DNA from: Nostoc sp. FACHB-152
Lineage (GTDB): Bacteria; Cyanobacteriota; Cyanobacteriia; Cyanobacteriales; Nostocaceae
Direction of reading: 5' to 3'
DNA length: 46,841 nt
Assembly (NCBI RefSeq): GCF_014697475.1
Contig: NZ_JACJRV010000056.1
Span: 1-46,841, forward strand
The notes beneath the pieces are model-generated. The model had not been told where the DNA came from, did no database searches, and was given only the letters and a program-made list of their open reading frames with translations. The translations under genes and the position numbers were made by a program. Positions 1 to 7,578 of this stretch are shown in pieces (the first letter of the stretch is position 1; each line of letters opens with the position of its first letter).

Positions 1-101
1 TTAAATAGAGCTTATTGCGAATAAATGCTCTTTTTCTTTTACCACAAATTGCTACACTCTTTGTAAGATAAGCATTCTAGACCATTTTGTCCCCCCGCAA
101 G
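1..101. mobile_element. MITE, second half (continues from 46741-46841 across the circle)
   Basis: Together with 46741-46841 this forms a 202-bp non-coding element. Its end at 72-101 matches the inverted end at 46741-46770 at 24 of 30 positions, sharing the block CTAGAATGC and ACAAAA. The 9 bases outside each end are identical (CGGGAGTAT). No transposase frame is present, so this is a MITE moved in trans. The parent IS family is not identified. Confidence 0.85.
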
Positions 102-110
102 CGGGAGTAT
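102..110. repeat. Target-site duplication of the MITE (copy 1)
   Basis: CGGGAGTAT directly abuts the inverted terminus at 101 and is identical to 46732-46740. Removing the MITE and one copy restores a continuous endonuclease reading frame, which is strong support that this is a true target duplication. Confidence 0.85.
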
Positions 111-627
111 ATAAATGCTGTTCAATCAAAGCAGGAGGTAATTCTGCAAAAAGCTTTGCCTGCCCGATATATTGCATAAACTCTTGTGTGGTTGCTTGGT
201 ATTGTTGTCTAAACTGCTGCATCTGTGGATCATTTTTAGCGTAACCGCAGTGAACTGGAGTTGTGCCAGGGCGTTGGTGTCTGAGTGCGGTATGGTTGTG
301 TTTGAGTGACAGATTAACTGTCCATGCTTTTGAAGTTAGGCGAATGTCAGTAACGTCATTTTGATTTTGATCTGGTAATCGATCTACTGTGATTGATGGT
401 TGCTGGGATAACTGAAACTGAGGATTAAGCCAGAGTAGCAGCAGTGCATCAGCCGCACTTGTCAGTTCATTTAAGAGTGGTGGTTTTAAGTCTGTTAACT
501 TGCTGGCATCTCTAAGTTGAGCATTGTTAGCTCTAACTGTTAGGTTTACTCCTGGATGCGTCCTAATTATTACTTCTGTTATCAGGTACTCTAATACACG
601 ACCATGCAGGTTTGAAAGGGGTGTCAT
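102..627 (-). pseudogene. Type II restriction endonuclease, N-terminal part, interrupted by a MITE
   Basis: The frame opens at the ATG ending at 627 and encodes about 172 authentic residues. It then runs into MITE sequence at 101 and stops at 52-54, giving a 191-residue hybrid. Residues near 10-17 (HGRVLEYL) and the SLKHNHTALRHQRPG block near 107-120 resemble type II endonucleases of the HaeIII-like kind; the family call is from memory and tentative. Excising the MITE joins IEQHLYTP in frame to VCHLVSQF at 46740, predicting an enzyme of about 285 residues. The neighbouring methyltransferase is intact, so the pair was probably an active restriction-modification system that has lost cleavage. 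The truncated product is unlikely to cut. Confidence 0.75.
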
Positions 628-630
628 ATT

Positions 631-654
631 TGTGGAATATTATATTTTTCCACA
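631..654. promoter_or_regulatory. Palindrome just upstream of the endonuclease start
   Basis: TGTGGAA (631-637) and TTCCACA (648-654) form a perfect 7-bp inverted repeat with a 10-nt AT-rich centre. It ends 4 bases before the endonuclease ATG on the minus strand, covering the ribosome-binding region. It could be an operator, as in timing control of restriction genes, or an RNA hairpin masking the start. No C-protein gene was seen nearby. Confidence 0.5.
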
Positions 655-842
655 GAGTAACCGATGACCTACCGAAGTAATGTGATTTGAAAGCTTCGTA
701 AAATCATGTAAAAGCCAGTTCAATAATTATGTAATTTTTTACCTAAAAATGCAATGCTGCTACTTAACAGTGTTAAATGTGGCAAACTGCGTCTCTGTTT
801 AAAAATCGAAACAGCCTCTTAATCCGGGGGCGAAAGCAAGAA

Positions 843-863
843 ACCCCTAGCTTTAGTAGGGGT
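843..863 (-). terminator. Hairpin terminator after the plasmid-maintenance operon
   Basis: ACCCCTA and TAGGGGT (7 bp, 7-nt loop) lie 27 bases past the stop of the P-loop ATPase gene on the minus strand and are followed by a broken T-rich run. This fits the end of the long minus-strand operon. The T tract is weak. Confidence 0.55.
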
Positions 864-889
864 ATTAGTTATTAACTGTTCGACATAAC

Positions 890-2950
890 TCATGGGAACA
901 GTTCTTTATATTCGGTATAAGCCTGCTTCCAACCCTTACCGTTTTTCTCTACTCCCCAGAGGGATTGAATAATTTGAGTCTGCGACATCTTCTTATCAGC
1001 CATCTGTTTTACGATGCCAGTCAGTTGTTCAGAAGTCAGGAAAGCAGGAGTATAGCGACGGTCAGTATCGATTCCAGTATCGTCAGCAAGAGTATTAAAA
1101 TCGCCCGTTTCTGGGATAGTATCACCGATTCCGGTATCGTTTTCAGTATCGATACCAGATGATTCTAAAACCTCAGAAGCCTTATCAGTCGGCTGGTATC
1201 GGTCGGTATCGCTTGGGTTTGGGTGCAGAGTTGGCGGTGGTGCATCTGATATTATCCAATTGTCATTAATCCACGCTCTCGCCTGATTTAAAAACTCATC
1301 CTGTGGCTTTTCTTGGGGTGGTACAGAATCAGCCAAAGCCGGGGAATCACTTCTTAATTCAGGGAAATATTTAAGCAGTGTCCGCGCCGGATCTGGTTGT
1401 CCAGAATGAGGATTAACCTCAGTTTTTAACCATTCTGGAATGATACCAATTTCACCGTGAGCAATCGGCTTATCAAAACTGTCAGGGTCTGCCAGGAAGT
1501 ACCGCCCAGTTGCCAGAGAGATTGACTTAAGCGGCGACAGCTTTTTACTAGTCGCCTCACAGCCAATAAAAGTAGCGCCACTTTTGAAAGTATCGCCAAA
1601 GCCTGCGGTGTTTTTCGTCCCCACCCAAGAAGTCAGGTTCTTACCATGCAACACCACGAAAATCTGAGCGCCCTTCTTGCTGGCGCGAGTGAACAGGAAG
1701 CGAATGATCCATTGCTTCTGCTCATCGCTGAGGTAGTCAGACAACGCGACCGCTTCATCAATCACCAAAATAATATCTGTGTAACTATTTTGGTTTGCGT
1801 TGTCCATTTCTCTGAGGTATTGGTACAAATCACCTGCCACAAGAGCATCAGCCTTTGCACCTTCCAATTGGGGATAACTAAGTCTGCACAATAAGCGATG
1901 GCAGGCAAACGGGTAGATGTCACTCCCGGCGGTGAAATAGTGAATTTTTGTATTTGGCTCAAGTGCTTTACTAAGGATGGCTAAAATCGCCATCAACGTA
2001 CCCTTACCACCTCGCTGATTACCAGCAATCACGGTGATTTGGTCACGAATGCACTTGGCGATATCAAAACCACTGTTGGTTAGTGCCTCGATAATTGCGA
2101 TCGCCCTGTGGTGTAGTGGCAGTGACAAGAGCGATTGAATGTCTGGTGCTATTGTCTGTGCATTGGCTGGTGCAGCAGTGGGAGACTGCGGTGGACTGGG
2201 CAACTGTACTAACTGCGGTTGTGGCAGTTCAGTAAATTTTGGTGAAGGTAGCTGTGGTTGTGGCTGTTGGGATTGTTGCTGAATTAGAGTCACTTGTGCA
2301 TGGTTAATTCTAGGGTCAGGGGCTACCTGTGCCAGATGTTTACCCAACTGCTCAACAGTAGGAAACGCGCCTCTGTAAGTAGTGAAGTTGTCCAACAGCC
2401 ACCTGTAAGCATAGAACCGCTTACCAGCTTCTACACCCGTGAGAAAATCGGTGAGGGTGTTGGTGTACTGCCGCAGCATCACAAACTCACTACGTTCTAA
2501 GGGTGTAAGGTGGTTCATTAAATCCACAATTTCATTTGAGCCAGCGAACCATTCGGCTCTTGCTTCGCTGTCACCCATTGCTGAGAGAAATTCGAGGAAG
2601 TTACCACGCACAAAGGGAATGGGCGCGAACTGGTGAGAATCGGTCATGTCTTGCACCACTGACCAAGCGTAGCCCAGTCCTGCAACTAACGCGCCGATGG
2701 GGGCTAGTGGGGAGGTGGCATAACAAACAGCCCCGATTGATGCCGTTGCTAAAGTAACGCATTTGGCTAAGTTCATTCCTGCCCTTTCAGTTTTGGCACG
2801 AACTAACAATTGATCCAGCCTTTCTACTAGCCAAGGGGCGATGTTACCCGCTTCCAGGTGTTCAATGCAGGGATAGTCAGCCCGTAATGAAGCAGTTTCT
2901 TTTGTGGCCAGCTGTGGTATTGGTTGATGAATATCGGGTGAAAATTCCAT
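890..2950 (-). CDS. Membrane-associated P-loop ATPase, possible conjugation/coupling or plasmid-maintenance ATPase
   Basis: 686 residues. A hydrophobic stretch at about residues 61-96 suggests two membrane helices. A Pro/Gln-rich linker at 225-265 leads to an ATPase domain with Walker A GNQRGGKGT (310-318) and Walker B ILVIDEA (394-400), followed by FVVLHG at about 435-440, reminiscent of FtsK/HerA/TraD-type motors. The acidic C-terminus (about 590-650) is Thr/Asp rich and is encoded by repeated GATAC(T/C)G words. It is the last gene of the minus-strand operon, after two small membrane proteins, which suggests a membrane complex. No type IV secretion genes are present, so a coupling-protein role is inference. 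The start is supported by a GGAG box 7 nt upstream. Confidence 0.6.
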   Translation of the reverse strand: MEFSPDIHQPIPQLATKETASLRADYPCIEHLEAGNIAPWLVERLDQLLVRAKTERAGMNLAKCVTLATASIGAVCYATSPLAPIGALVAGLGYAWSVVQDMTDSHQFAPIPFVRGNFLEFLSAMGDSEARAEWFAGSNEIVDLMNHLTPLERSEFVMLRQYTNTLTDFLTGVEAGKRFYAYRWLLDNFTTYRGAFPTVEQLGKHLAQVAPDPRINHAQVTLIQQQSQQPQPQLPSPKFTELPQPQLVQLPSPPQSPTAAPANAQTIAPDIQSLLSLPLHHRAIAIIEALTNSGFDIAKCIRDQITVIAGNQRGGKGTLMAILAILSKALEPNTKIHYFTAGSDIYPFACHRLLCRLSYPQLEGAKADALVAGDLYQYLREMDNANQNSYTDIILVIDEAVALSDYLSDEQKQWIIRFLFTRASKKGAQIFVVLHGKNLTSWVGTKNTAGFGDTFKSGATFIGCEATSKKLSPLKSISLATGRYFLADPDSFDKPIAHGEIGIIPEWLKTEVNPHSGQPDPARTLLKYFPELRSDSPALADSVPPQEKPQDEFLNQARAWINDNWIISDAPPPTLHPNPSDTDRYQPTDKASEVLESSGIDTENDTGIGDTIPETGDFNTLADDTGIDTDRRYTPAFLTSEQLTGIVKQMADKKMSQTQIIQSLWGVEKNGKGWKQAYTEYKELFP

Positions 2951-2960
2951 AGTTATTCTC

Positions 2961-2994
2961 CAATTAAAAACCCTCCACCCTTGCAGGTAGAGGG
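2961..2994 (-). terminator. Intergenic terminator/attenuator before the P-loop ATPase gene
   Basis: CCCTC-ACC pairs with GGT-GAGGG (2971-2979 with 2986-2994, one mismatch) and on the minus strand is followed by TTTTTAATT. The T tract ends a few bases before the GGAG ribosome site of the next gene, so it can reduce read-through from the membrane-protein genes into the ATPase gene. Confidence 0.6.
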
Positions 2995-3009
2995 CTATGA
3001 ATTGCTTAC

Positions 3010-3726
3010 TTATTTAGTTAATCGCCAAATCGTGTAACCTATCTCTCCAGCCATCATCGTGGTGAAGTTATAAGCTAAACATCCCAAGATTTGGCCAGGG
3101 TCGGTGTAGGCGAAGGGATTGCGACCTACAAAAGTTGTGGTTAAGTCGAATAGCCAGAAAAACAGTGCAATTGCTCCACCTGCATGGCGTTCTTTCATAC
3201 CTGCAACCTTATAATCCCGCCACAGTGCGGTAGTCAGGTCAATGTTTGCAGTCGGCTTGCTGCTGAGGGTGTACTGTTTGGATTCCTCAAACTCGCTTCG
3301 AGCTTGGTCTGGGCGTTTACCCCGTAAACTCCGGGCTTCCATTACCTGAACTAAAGCCGAAATTCCCAATGCCAGCCAGAAAAACAGATTAAATGGCAGC
3401 TTTAGCCAGCCAAACCAACCAATCCAAGTTTTTTCAAACCACGCGAACATCGGGATTCCTTGAAAGAGTGTCTGCCAAATTCCATCAGCACTCAGAAGTA
3501 TGCCAAGAAAGAAACCCATTGCACCGAGTATTTTTGTGCCAGATGAGCCAGGGGTAACAAACTGGGCGACGATATGAGTAATGAAGGTCACGGGCAGGGC
3601 AATGATATCAACAATCCACCCGGCTAAGATTTCTGCGTAGTTAGTGATTTTTTTGTTGTTAGTTTTTGGGGAAGTTGCTGCTGTCGAGTTTGAATCATTT
3701 GGCGGCTTATATTCTGCACTTTTCAT
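3010..3726 (-). CDS. Multi-pass membrane protein of the plasmid operon
   Basis: 238 residues with no recognised family. A polar N-terminus (about 1-28) precedes hydrophobic segments at about 33-55, 64-84, 106-128, 182-200 and 208-228, so about four to five membrane helices. Its start overlaps the stop of the upstream 136-residue gene by 4 nt (ATGA), indicating translational coupling. With the two neighbouring membrane proteins and the ATPase it may form an envelope complex; the role is unknown. Confidence 0.6.
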   Translation of the reverse strand: MKSAEYKPPNDSNSTAATSPKTNNKKITNYAEILAGWIVDIIALPVTFITHIVAQFVTPGSSGTKILGAMGFFLGILLSADGIWQTLFQGIPMFAWFEKTWIGWFGWLKLPFNLFFWLALGISALVQVMEARSLRGKRPDQARSEFEESKQYTLSSKPTANIDLTTALWRDYKVAGMKERHAGGAIALFFWLFDLTTTFVGRNPFAYTDPGQILGCLAYNFTTMMAGEIGYTIWRLTK

Positions 3727-4133
3727 GATTTACTCTGCTCCATTGGTGGGGATAAATTGCAGACATTTTTGTAGTGATACTTCCAAAGCCAACGCCGTTC
3801 AGAAATCTGTCCTATACAGCGACCAGAAGAGTCATAAACATAAACTTGTTCATCTTCTTGGTAATAGCTGGTGTCAGGTCTTGGGTTACGTTTTGGGTTG
3901 TCTAGATAGCCTCTGATTCTCAGTTTTAAACTGGTCGGTAAAATACCAGTTTCATTCAATTTGTCGCTGGTTAATTTGCGTTGTTGGATGCGTGAACGTT
4001 CAACAGATTCTCTTGCTTCCAAGTCCGACACAGCAGAAAAAGTGTAGAACTGCTGAGGCAATTTAATGAACAGAGGTGAAGCAATCAAACCCAATCCCAA
4101 TAGCCCCAGCATGGCTTGTTTTTGATACTTCAT
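3723..4133 (-). CDS. Small membrane-anchored protein
   Basis: 136 residues. One hydrophobic segment near the N-terminus (about 8-25, LGLLGLGLIASPLF) acts as a signal anchor. The rest is soluble and predicted outside or periplasmic, with several aromatic residues and two cysteines near the C-terminus (about 114 and 127). It overlaps both flanking genes by 4 nt, so it belongs to a tightly coupled operon. No family recognised. Confidence 0.6.
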   Translation of the reverse strand: MKYQKQAMLGLLGLGLIASPLFIKLPQQFYTFSAVSDLEARESVERSRIQQRKLTSDKLNETGILPTSLKLRIRGYLDNPKRNPRPDTSYYQEDEQVYVYDSSGRCIGQISERRWLWKYHYKNVCNLSPPMEQSKS

Positions 4134-4432
4134 TGTTGAGTCTTAAGTTGATTGATGATTGCTTCTGCTAGTCCCAAGTGGTCGCCTATGGGAGTGTATT
4201 GATACAAATCCTCTTGAAGTTTTTGGATAGTATCAGCCGATTCTTCTAGTAAATATTGTCCTTGGGTAGCAATTTCAGCAGCGATTAAATTGTCAGTTAT
4301 TGCTTTCAAAAAATGCAGTTTTTCAATGCGATTAATACCTTCAAGACAAGAACCATAAGTATCTTGCAACCAGTCTAGATAGGTTCCATCTCCAGGCGTG
4401 AGAGCGCAGTAGTACCCGATGGGTTTCGTCAT
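4130..4432 (-). CDS. Hypothetical plasmid protein, 100 aa
   Basis: A soluble, acidic, helix-rich protein with no recognised domain. The ATG has a good box (AAAGGA) upstream in ACAAAAGGATTGTAAATC. The stop overlaps the start of the 136-residue membrane protein. It lies between small genes of the ParM operon and the membrane genes, so a plasmid-specific accessory role is the most that can be said. Confidence 0.5.
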   Translation of the reverse strand: MTKPIGYYCALTPGDGTYLDWLQDTYGSCLEGINRIEKLHFLKAITDNLIAAEIATQGQYLLEESADTIQKLQEDLYQYTPIGDHLGLAEAIINQLKTQQ

Positions 4433-4435
4433 GAT

Positions 4436-4546
4436 TTACAATCCTTTTGTGTCTATGATGCGTAGATGCCATTCGGGGCGGTCGCTCGGTGTCCAGTCAA
4501 GCGAGATCGCTCTCCCATCACTGAAAAAAGCCTTCTCTGGAAACAT
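4436..4546 (-). CDS. Small ORF (36 aa), probably the frameshifted C-terminus of the gene upstream
   Basis: A frame reading MFPEKAFFSDGRAISLDWTP and onward to a TAA at 4436-4438, overlapping the 65-residue gene by 29 nt in a different frame. The composition is protein-like (Trp, Arg and Asp well spaced) and the frame stays open upstream through QLQLW before the ATG. It may be the true C-terminus of the 65-residue product after a frameshift near 4560-4580, or a separate coupled small gene. Confidence 0.4.
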   Translation of the reverse strand: MFPEKAFFSDGRAISLDWTPSDRPEWHLRIIDTKGL

Positions 4547-4715
4547 CCACAGTTGAAGCTGTAGCCTCCCATTGCAGAGTATTGAAAAATAGGCTGACAT
4601 CACCGATGGTTACATCGCAATCAAAATTCAACCTTTGATACTGTGGATGCTGCCGAATTTGGTTGAGCAATTGTTGGGCTTGTGCAATCAATTCTGGTAG
4701 CGGTTGAGTGTTCAT
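4518..4715 (-). CDS. Hypothetical protein, 65 aa (possibly frameshifted)
   Basis: A short soluble protein starting MNTQPLPELIAQAQQLLNQI, helical at the N-terminus, then a strand-rich part (FDCDVTIGDVSLFFNTLQ). The last ten or so residues (STVDVSREGFFQ) look out of frame with the following 36-residue frame, so the original gene may have been about 90 residues long. It starts just after the 88-residue gene in the same operon. Confidence 0.45.
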   Translation of the reverse strand: MNTQPLPELIAQAQQLLNQIRQHPQYQRLNFDCDVTIGDVSLFFNTLQWEATASTVDVSREGFFQ

Positions 4716-4723
4716 GATTCACC

Positions 4724-4990
4724 TCAAAATATTGATAATTGCAGTGATTCTTGGCTGATAACTGAAGCATTGGTACTCATCCCTGCCACTTCATAACAAC
4801 GAGTAGTTAAAGCTTTGTAATTGAGCAATAAATCAGCTTTCTTTCGTTGTCCAGCTAGAGGGCGAAAGTGGTACTTTTGATGCTGGATTGTGCCTGTTTT
4901 GTACAGGTATTGGTACAATGTTCTATCGATTTGGTACACCTTGGAATTGGTTAGTAGGGTTGAATCGTAGACCCTATTTAGGTTATTCAT
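4724..4990 (-). CDS. Hypothetical plasmid protein, 88 aa
   Basis: A basic, Tyr-rich protein (YQIDRTLYQYLYKTGTI near residues 19-35) with no recognised domain. Its ATG overlaps the stop of the upstream 52-residue gene by 8 nt (ATGAATAA), so it is translationally coupled. The Tyr/Arg/Lys content is compatible with nucleic-acid binding, but this is not shown. Confidence 0.45.
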   Translation of the reverse strand: MNNLNRVYDSTLLTNSKVYQIDRTLYQYLYKTGTIQHQKYHFRPLAGQRKKADLLLNYKALTTRCYEVAGMSTNASVISQESLQLSIF

Positions 4991-5141
4991 TACTACCTCT
5001 TAAAGACTTAACAAGGGTGTCACCGTAGTTAACCAACAGGATGGTAAATAACTGAGAGTAAGTGTTGATTCCTGTTTGTTCAATGATTTCTTTGGCTTTG
5101 GGTAGGTGCTTTTCGTCCAGGACTACACGCGTTTGACTCAT
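4983..5141 (-). CDS. Small ribbon-helix-helix-like protein, 52 aa
   Basis: Begins MSQTRVVLDEKHLPKAKEII and ends LRGSNE. The start overlaps the stop of the 138-residue gene (ATGA, 5138-5141) and its stop overlaps the next ATG, so it is embedded in the operon with no spacer. A short basic strand (TRVVLDEKHL) followed by two helices with a polar turn (GINTYSQLF) fits a ribbon-helix-helix DNA-binding fold, common for plasmid partition adaptors or autoregulators. The annotation rests on pattern and coupling only. Confidence 0.55.
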   Translation of the reverse strand: MSQTRVVLDEKHLPKAKEIIEQTGINTYSQLFTILLVNYGDTLVKSLRGSNE

Positions 5142-5554
5142 AATTTAAGACTCCTCATCAATGTTTGACCTTTCGGCTTATCTATTGTTTGTGTTTGTTC
5201 AATTGTTGTGATTTCTGTCTGAATTTGTGGCTGTTGAAGAACAGGTTTAGAAACAGGTGTTTGAAAACGGTTTACATTTCCTGCCAAGTATTCAGAAATT
5301 AATAAATTTGTGGCAGAGGCTATGTTTATTCCTCTTTGTGAACCATATTGTGACAACCAATCTAAATGGCGTTTATCTAGTCTCACTCTTGTTTCACTTG
5401 TCTCAATTTGTGACAAATCAGAGAGTTTTAAATCCCATTTATGTTTGATTCCATCTAACAGCAGATTTACGGTATCACTCAGCTTTGAATAGTTGAGTGC
5501 AATTCTGATTCCCTCTACTTTTGCAGCTACGAGTGCCGCTAAACGTACTTGCAT
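5138..5554 (-). CDS. Probable DNA-binding partner of the ParM-like actin (ParR-like)
   Basis: 138 residues, directly downstream of the parM-like gene with a 4-nt spacer. The middle segment (about 52-92, SETRVRLDKRHLDWLSQYG and following helix) looks like a ribbon-helix-helix unit, and the C-terminus is a Gln/Thr/Pro-rich tail. In type II plasmid partition the adaptor gene follows the actin gene and binds centromere repeats; position and fold suggest the same here. Sequence similarity to known ParR proteins is not evident by eye. Confidence 0.55.
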   Translation of the reverse strand: MQVRLAALVAAKVEGIRIALNYSKLSDTVNLLLDGIKHKWDLKLSDLSQIETSETRVRLDKRHLDWLSQYGSQRGINIASATNLLISEYLAGNVNRFQTPVSKPVLQQPQIQTEITTIEQTQTIDKPKGQTLMRSLKL

Positions 5555-5558
5555 TTTT

Positions 5559-6491
5559 TTACATAGCTAACAATGCTTGAATGTTGGACAAATGAGGGTC
5601 AACTGGAATATAAAACCCTGGTTTGGCACTCAATTTATGACGTACTAAATTGGCACATCCACCAATCAGCATGATGTTGGTGACATCAGCCAGATAATCA
5701 TTTGCTGCTGTGGTAATGCCGTCCATCAACCCGTTGAACCAGTTTTCTAACAAGCCAGGGAAGACTGAGGAAAAGTCATACTTCCGCCCGTATGTGAGGG
5801 AACCGTCAGCAATTGCATCCATCATCTTGGCCACTTTGAACGCAACATTATCGCGCTTGGCGTAACTCTGCATTAGGTCAGAGTTGATGATGTCGTTAGC
5901 CAGGGAGACACCGCCCACCTTCGGGATTGAGCGACGGGTCAGCACTTCACCATTCGAGGTCATCACAACATAGTTAGTAGTGCCGCCGCCGATGTCGATG
6001 CCGAGTGTATCGCCTTCAAGGTTGAGAAAACCTTTTTTGTAACCGTTGACCACAGCCACATCGGTTTCTAGGTAAAACTCAACATTTTTGATCCGGTGTT
6101 TATAGGTTCTGCCATTAACTGTGATTTGATGGTCGGCAATCAATGTTTGACGAATTGTGTCTTCATCCCAATGATTACGCTCTGGCACTAAAAACCGGAC
6201 AGTACCTTCAAAATCTTGCCGCAAGCCTGCCAGAGTGAAAGGTTTAACAAATTCTGGTAACTGCTTGCCTCGCTCGGCGGCGGTTTGCGGGTTCTTCTGC
6301 TTGGTGGCACGTTCGCCCAAGACTAATACTTTGTTGTCTAATTTGACGCTGGGTGAATCATCGGTGTCGTAGTCCCTGGCACTGGTGTAGGTTACGTCTT
6401 GAAAAACTGAGCGCATCACGCGGGGCTTTTCACCTTTGAGGGCAGTAATACTGGTGAAGTTGCCAATATCTGCAAAGTAAATGTTGTACAC
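5559..6491 (-). CDS. parM: ParM/StbA-like plasmid segregation actin
   Basis: 310 residues of the actin/Hsp70 ATPase fold. The N-terminal phosphate-1 loop is YFADIGNFTS (about 5-14), phosphate-2 is LGIDIGGGTTN (about 162-172), and the adenosine motif is IMLIGGCANL (about 274-283). ParM-like actins form filaments that push plasmid copies apart through a DNA-bound adaptor, here probably the next gene. It is the first gene of the minus-strand operon, reading away from the palindrome region at 6743-6778. The length is typical of the family. Confidence 0.85.
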   Translation of the reverse strand: MYNIYFADIGNFTSITALKGEKPRVMRSVFQDVTYTSARDYDTDDSPSVKLDNKVLVLGERATKQKNPQTAAERGKQLPEFVKPFTLAGLRQDFEGTVRFLVPERNHWDEDTIRQTLIADHQITVNGRTYKHRIKNVEFYLETDVAVVNGYKKGFLNLEGDTLGIDIGGGTTNYVVMTSNGEVLTRRSIPKVGGVSLANDIINSDLMQSYAKRDNVAFKVAKMMDAIADGSLTYGRKYDFSSVFPGLLENWFNGLMDGITTAANDYLADVTNIMLIGGCANLVRHKLSAKPGFYIPVDPHLSNIQALLAM

Positions 6492-6742
6492 TTGCTTTCT
6501 CCTATGAAGCTAGTAGCAGCCACACTGCATATATATAGATGTGGCTGTTGCTAACCTTTGAGGGTAGTTATTTTGGTTACAGCTTTCGCACTTATCCTGA
6601 TTTTTGAAAAAATTACTTTATTTACAAGCGTTTACGTTTATCTAAAGGCTGACAATCTTCCTAGCAACATATCAATGTGGTTTTTTACGCCTTTTATCGT
6701 CCGTCTTGCGCTCACATCTATACAATAACACCTTTTATGGTT

Positions 6743-6760
6743 TAATCCGTTAACGGATTA
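6743..6760. promoter_or_regulatory. Perfect 18-bp palindrome, probable operator
   Basis: TAATCCGTTAACGGATTA is perfectly self-complementary. It is followed 4 bases later by a second palindrome (6765-6778). Both precede the 52-residue ribbon-helix-helix gene at 6852, so autoregulation by that protein is the simplest reading. Confidence 0.6.
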
Positions 6761-6764
6761 ATGG

Positions 6765-6778
6765 ATTAGTATACTAAT
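6765..6778. promoter_or_regulatory. Perfect 14-bp palindrome, probable operator
   Basis: ATTAGTATACTAAT is perfectly self-complementary and sits one turn or so from the first palindrome. Half-site ATTAG resembles GGATTA only partly, so two different binders or a degenerate second site are both possible. Confidence 0.5.
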
Positions 6779-6851
6779 AAGTTATAGATTCATACGTAAG
6801 ATAAAGTATTAGTTATCTGATGGATTTATCCGGTAAACCGATATAAACTTT

Positions 6852-7010
6852 ATGGAGACTGAGAAACAGTACTTAAGAACAAAGATCGATAAGAAGTTAC
6901 ACAAGGAATTCAAAAAACTCTGTACTGACCTAGAGGTGACGATGGAACAGGTTACGGGAGAATTAATAGAGAAATGGGTGCAAGAGCAGCAACAAAAACA
7001 GAAGGGGTAA
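6852..7010 (+). CDS. Small ribbon-helix-helix-like regulator, 52 aa
   Basis: Starts METEKQYLRTKIDKKLHKEF and ends QQKQKG. The order is a short strand (QYLRTKID), a basic helix (KKLHKEFKKLCTDL), a turn (EVTMEQ) and a second helix (VTGELIEKWVQEQ), the pattern of MetJ/Arc/CopG proteins. It is the only plus-strand gene between the parM operon and the replication gene, and lies downstream of two perfect palindromes. It may repress itself, the parM operon or the replication gene. Confidence 0.6.
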   Translation: METEKQYLRTKIDKKLHKEFKKLCTDLEVTMEQVTGELIEKWVQEQQQKQKG

Positions 7011-7578
7011 AAGCTAACGCCTCCACCCTCAAAATAGTACATAATTATCAATATTTAGAATTCGTCTACGGCTAATTCATTAAAATTGATACAACCCCAA
7101 TCTTCAAAATGTCTGCTAAATAAGCAAAATTATATTTAATACCACTACCATTAATAAGATTATTAGTGGTATTAAATCTATGTTTATACTATTAGAAAAA
7201 ATTTTTAAAAAGCCTTTATTGTATGGGATTGAGGAGAATAAATAGATTATTTTCTTTTTGAAAGTGACAATTTACTATTTATTTTTTTTCAGATCAATTA
7301 TTATGAAAGAGGACTATACCCTTAGTCCATCTTTTCTAAGTATTTTGTCCTTCGATATACATAAGAAAAGAATGCCTCCCCAAGACTCAACTTGTTGACG
7401 CAAGTTGTTTAATAGTCTGAGAAGACACCCCTCGTTGAAAATATTCAAATTTCTTTATAACTTAATGCTATCAGTTCCGATGAACAGTAGCAACGGGTTA
7501 TAGAGAAATTTGATTAAAACCTTGGTGAATCTTCAGGGGAGGTAAAGCCCACACCATTTACCTCAAAAGGATTTCACA
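7011..7578. other. Leader region of the replication gene; origin candidate
   Basis: 568 bases with no gene seen. It contains a perfect 14-bp inverted repeat (7134-7177), a 7-bp hairpin CAACTTG/CAAGTTG at 7388-7407, and an AT-rich block at 7190-7300. Position directly upstream of the primase/VirE gene and its structure make it a possible origin or a long regulated leader. Confidence 0.4.
7134..7177. repeat. Perfect 14-bp inverted repeat upstream of the replication gene
   Basis: ATTTAATACCACTA (7134-7147) and TAGTGGTATTAAAT (7164-7177) are exact complements separated by 16 bases. There is no T run, so it is not a classical terminator. A protein-binding site or single-strand hairpin at an origin would fit. 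Confidence 0.6.

Larger units (their letters stand above)
6492..6851. other. Divergent control region between parM and the small regulator
   Basis: 360 bases, AT-rich, with no convincing gene. It holds the parM operon promoter on the left and, at 6743-6778, two perfect palindromes before the small plus-strand gene at 6852. The AT-rich segment at 6770-6840 may also serve as a centromere or origin element. Confidence 0.5.

Noticed and set aside
890-2950. Firm call as a conjugative coupling protein (TraD/VirD4)
   Set aside because: Walker motifs and membrane segments fit, but there are no other type IV secretion genes and no wider sequence match that I could recognise.
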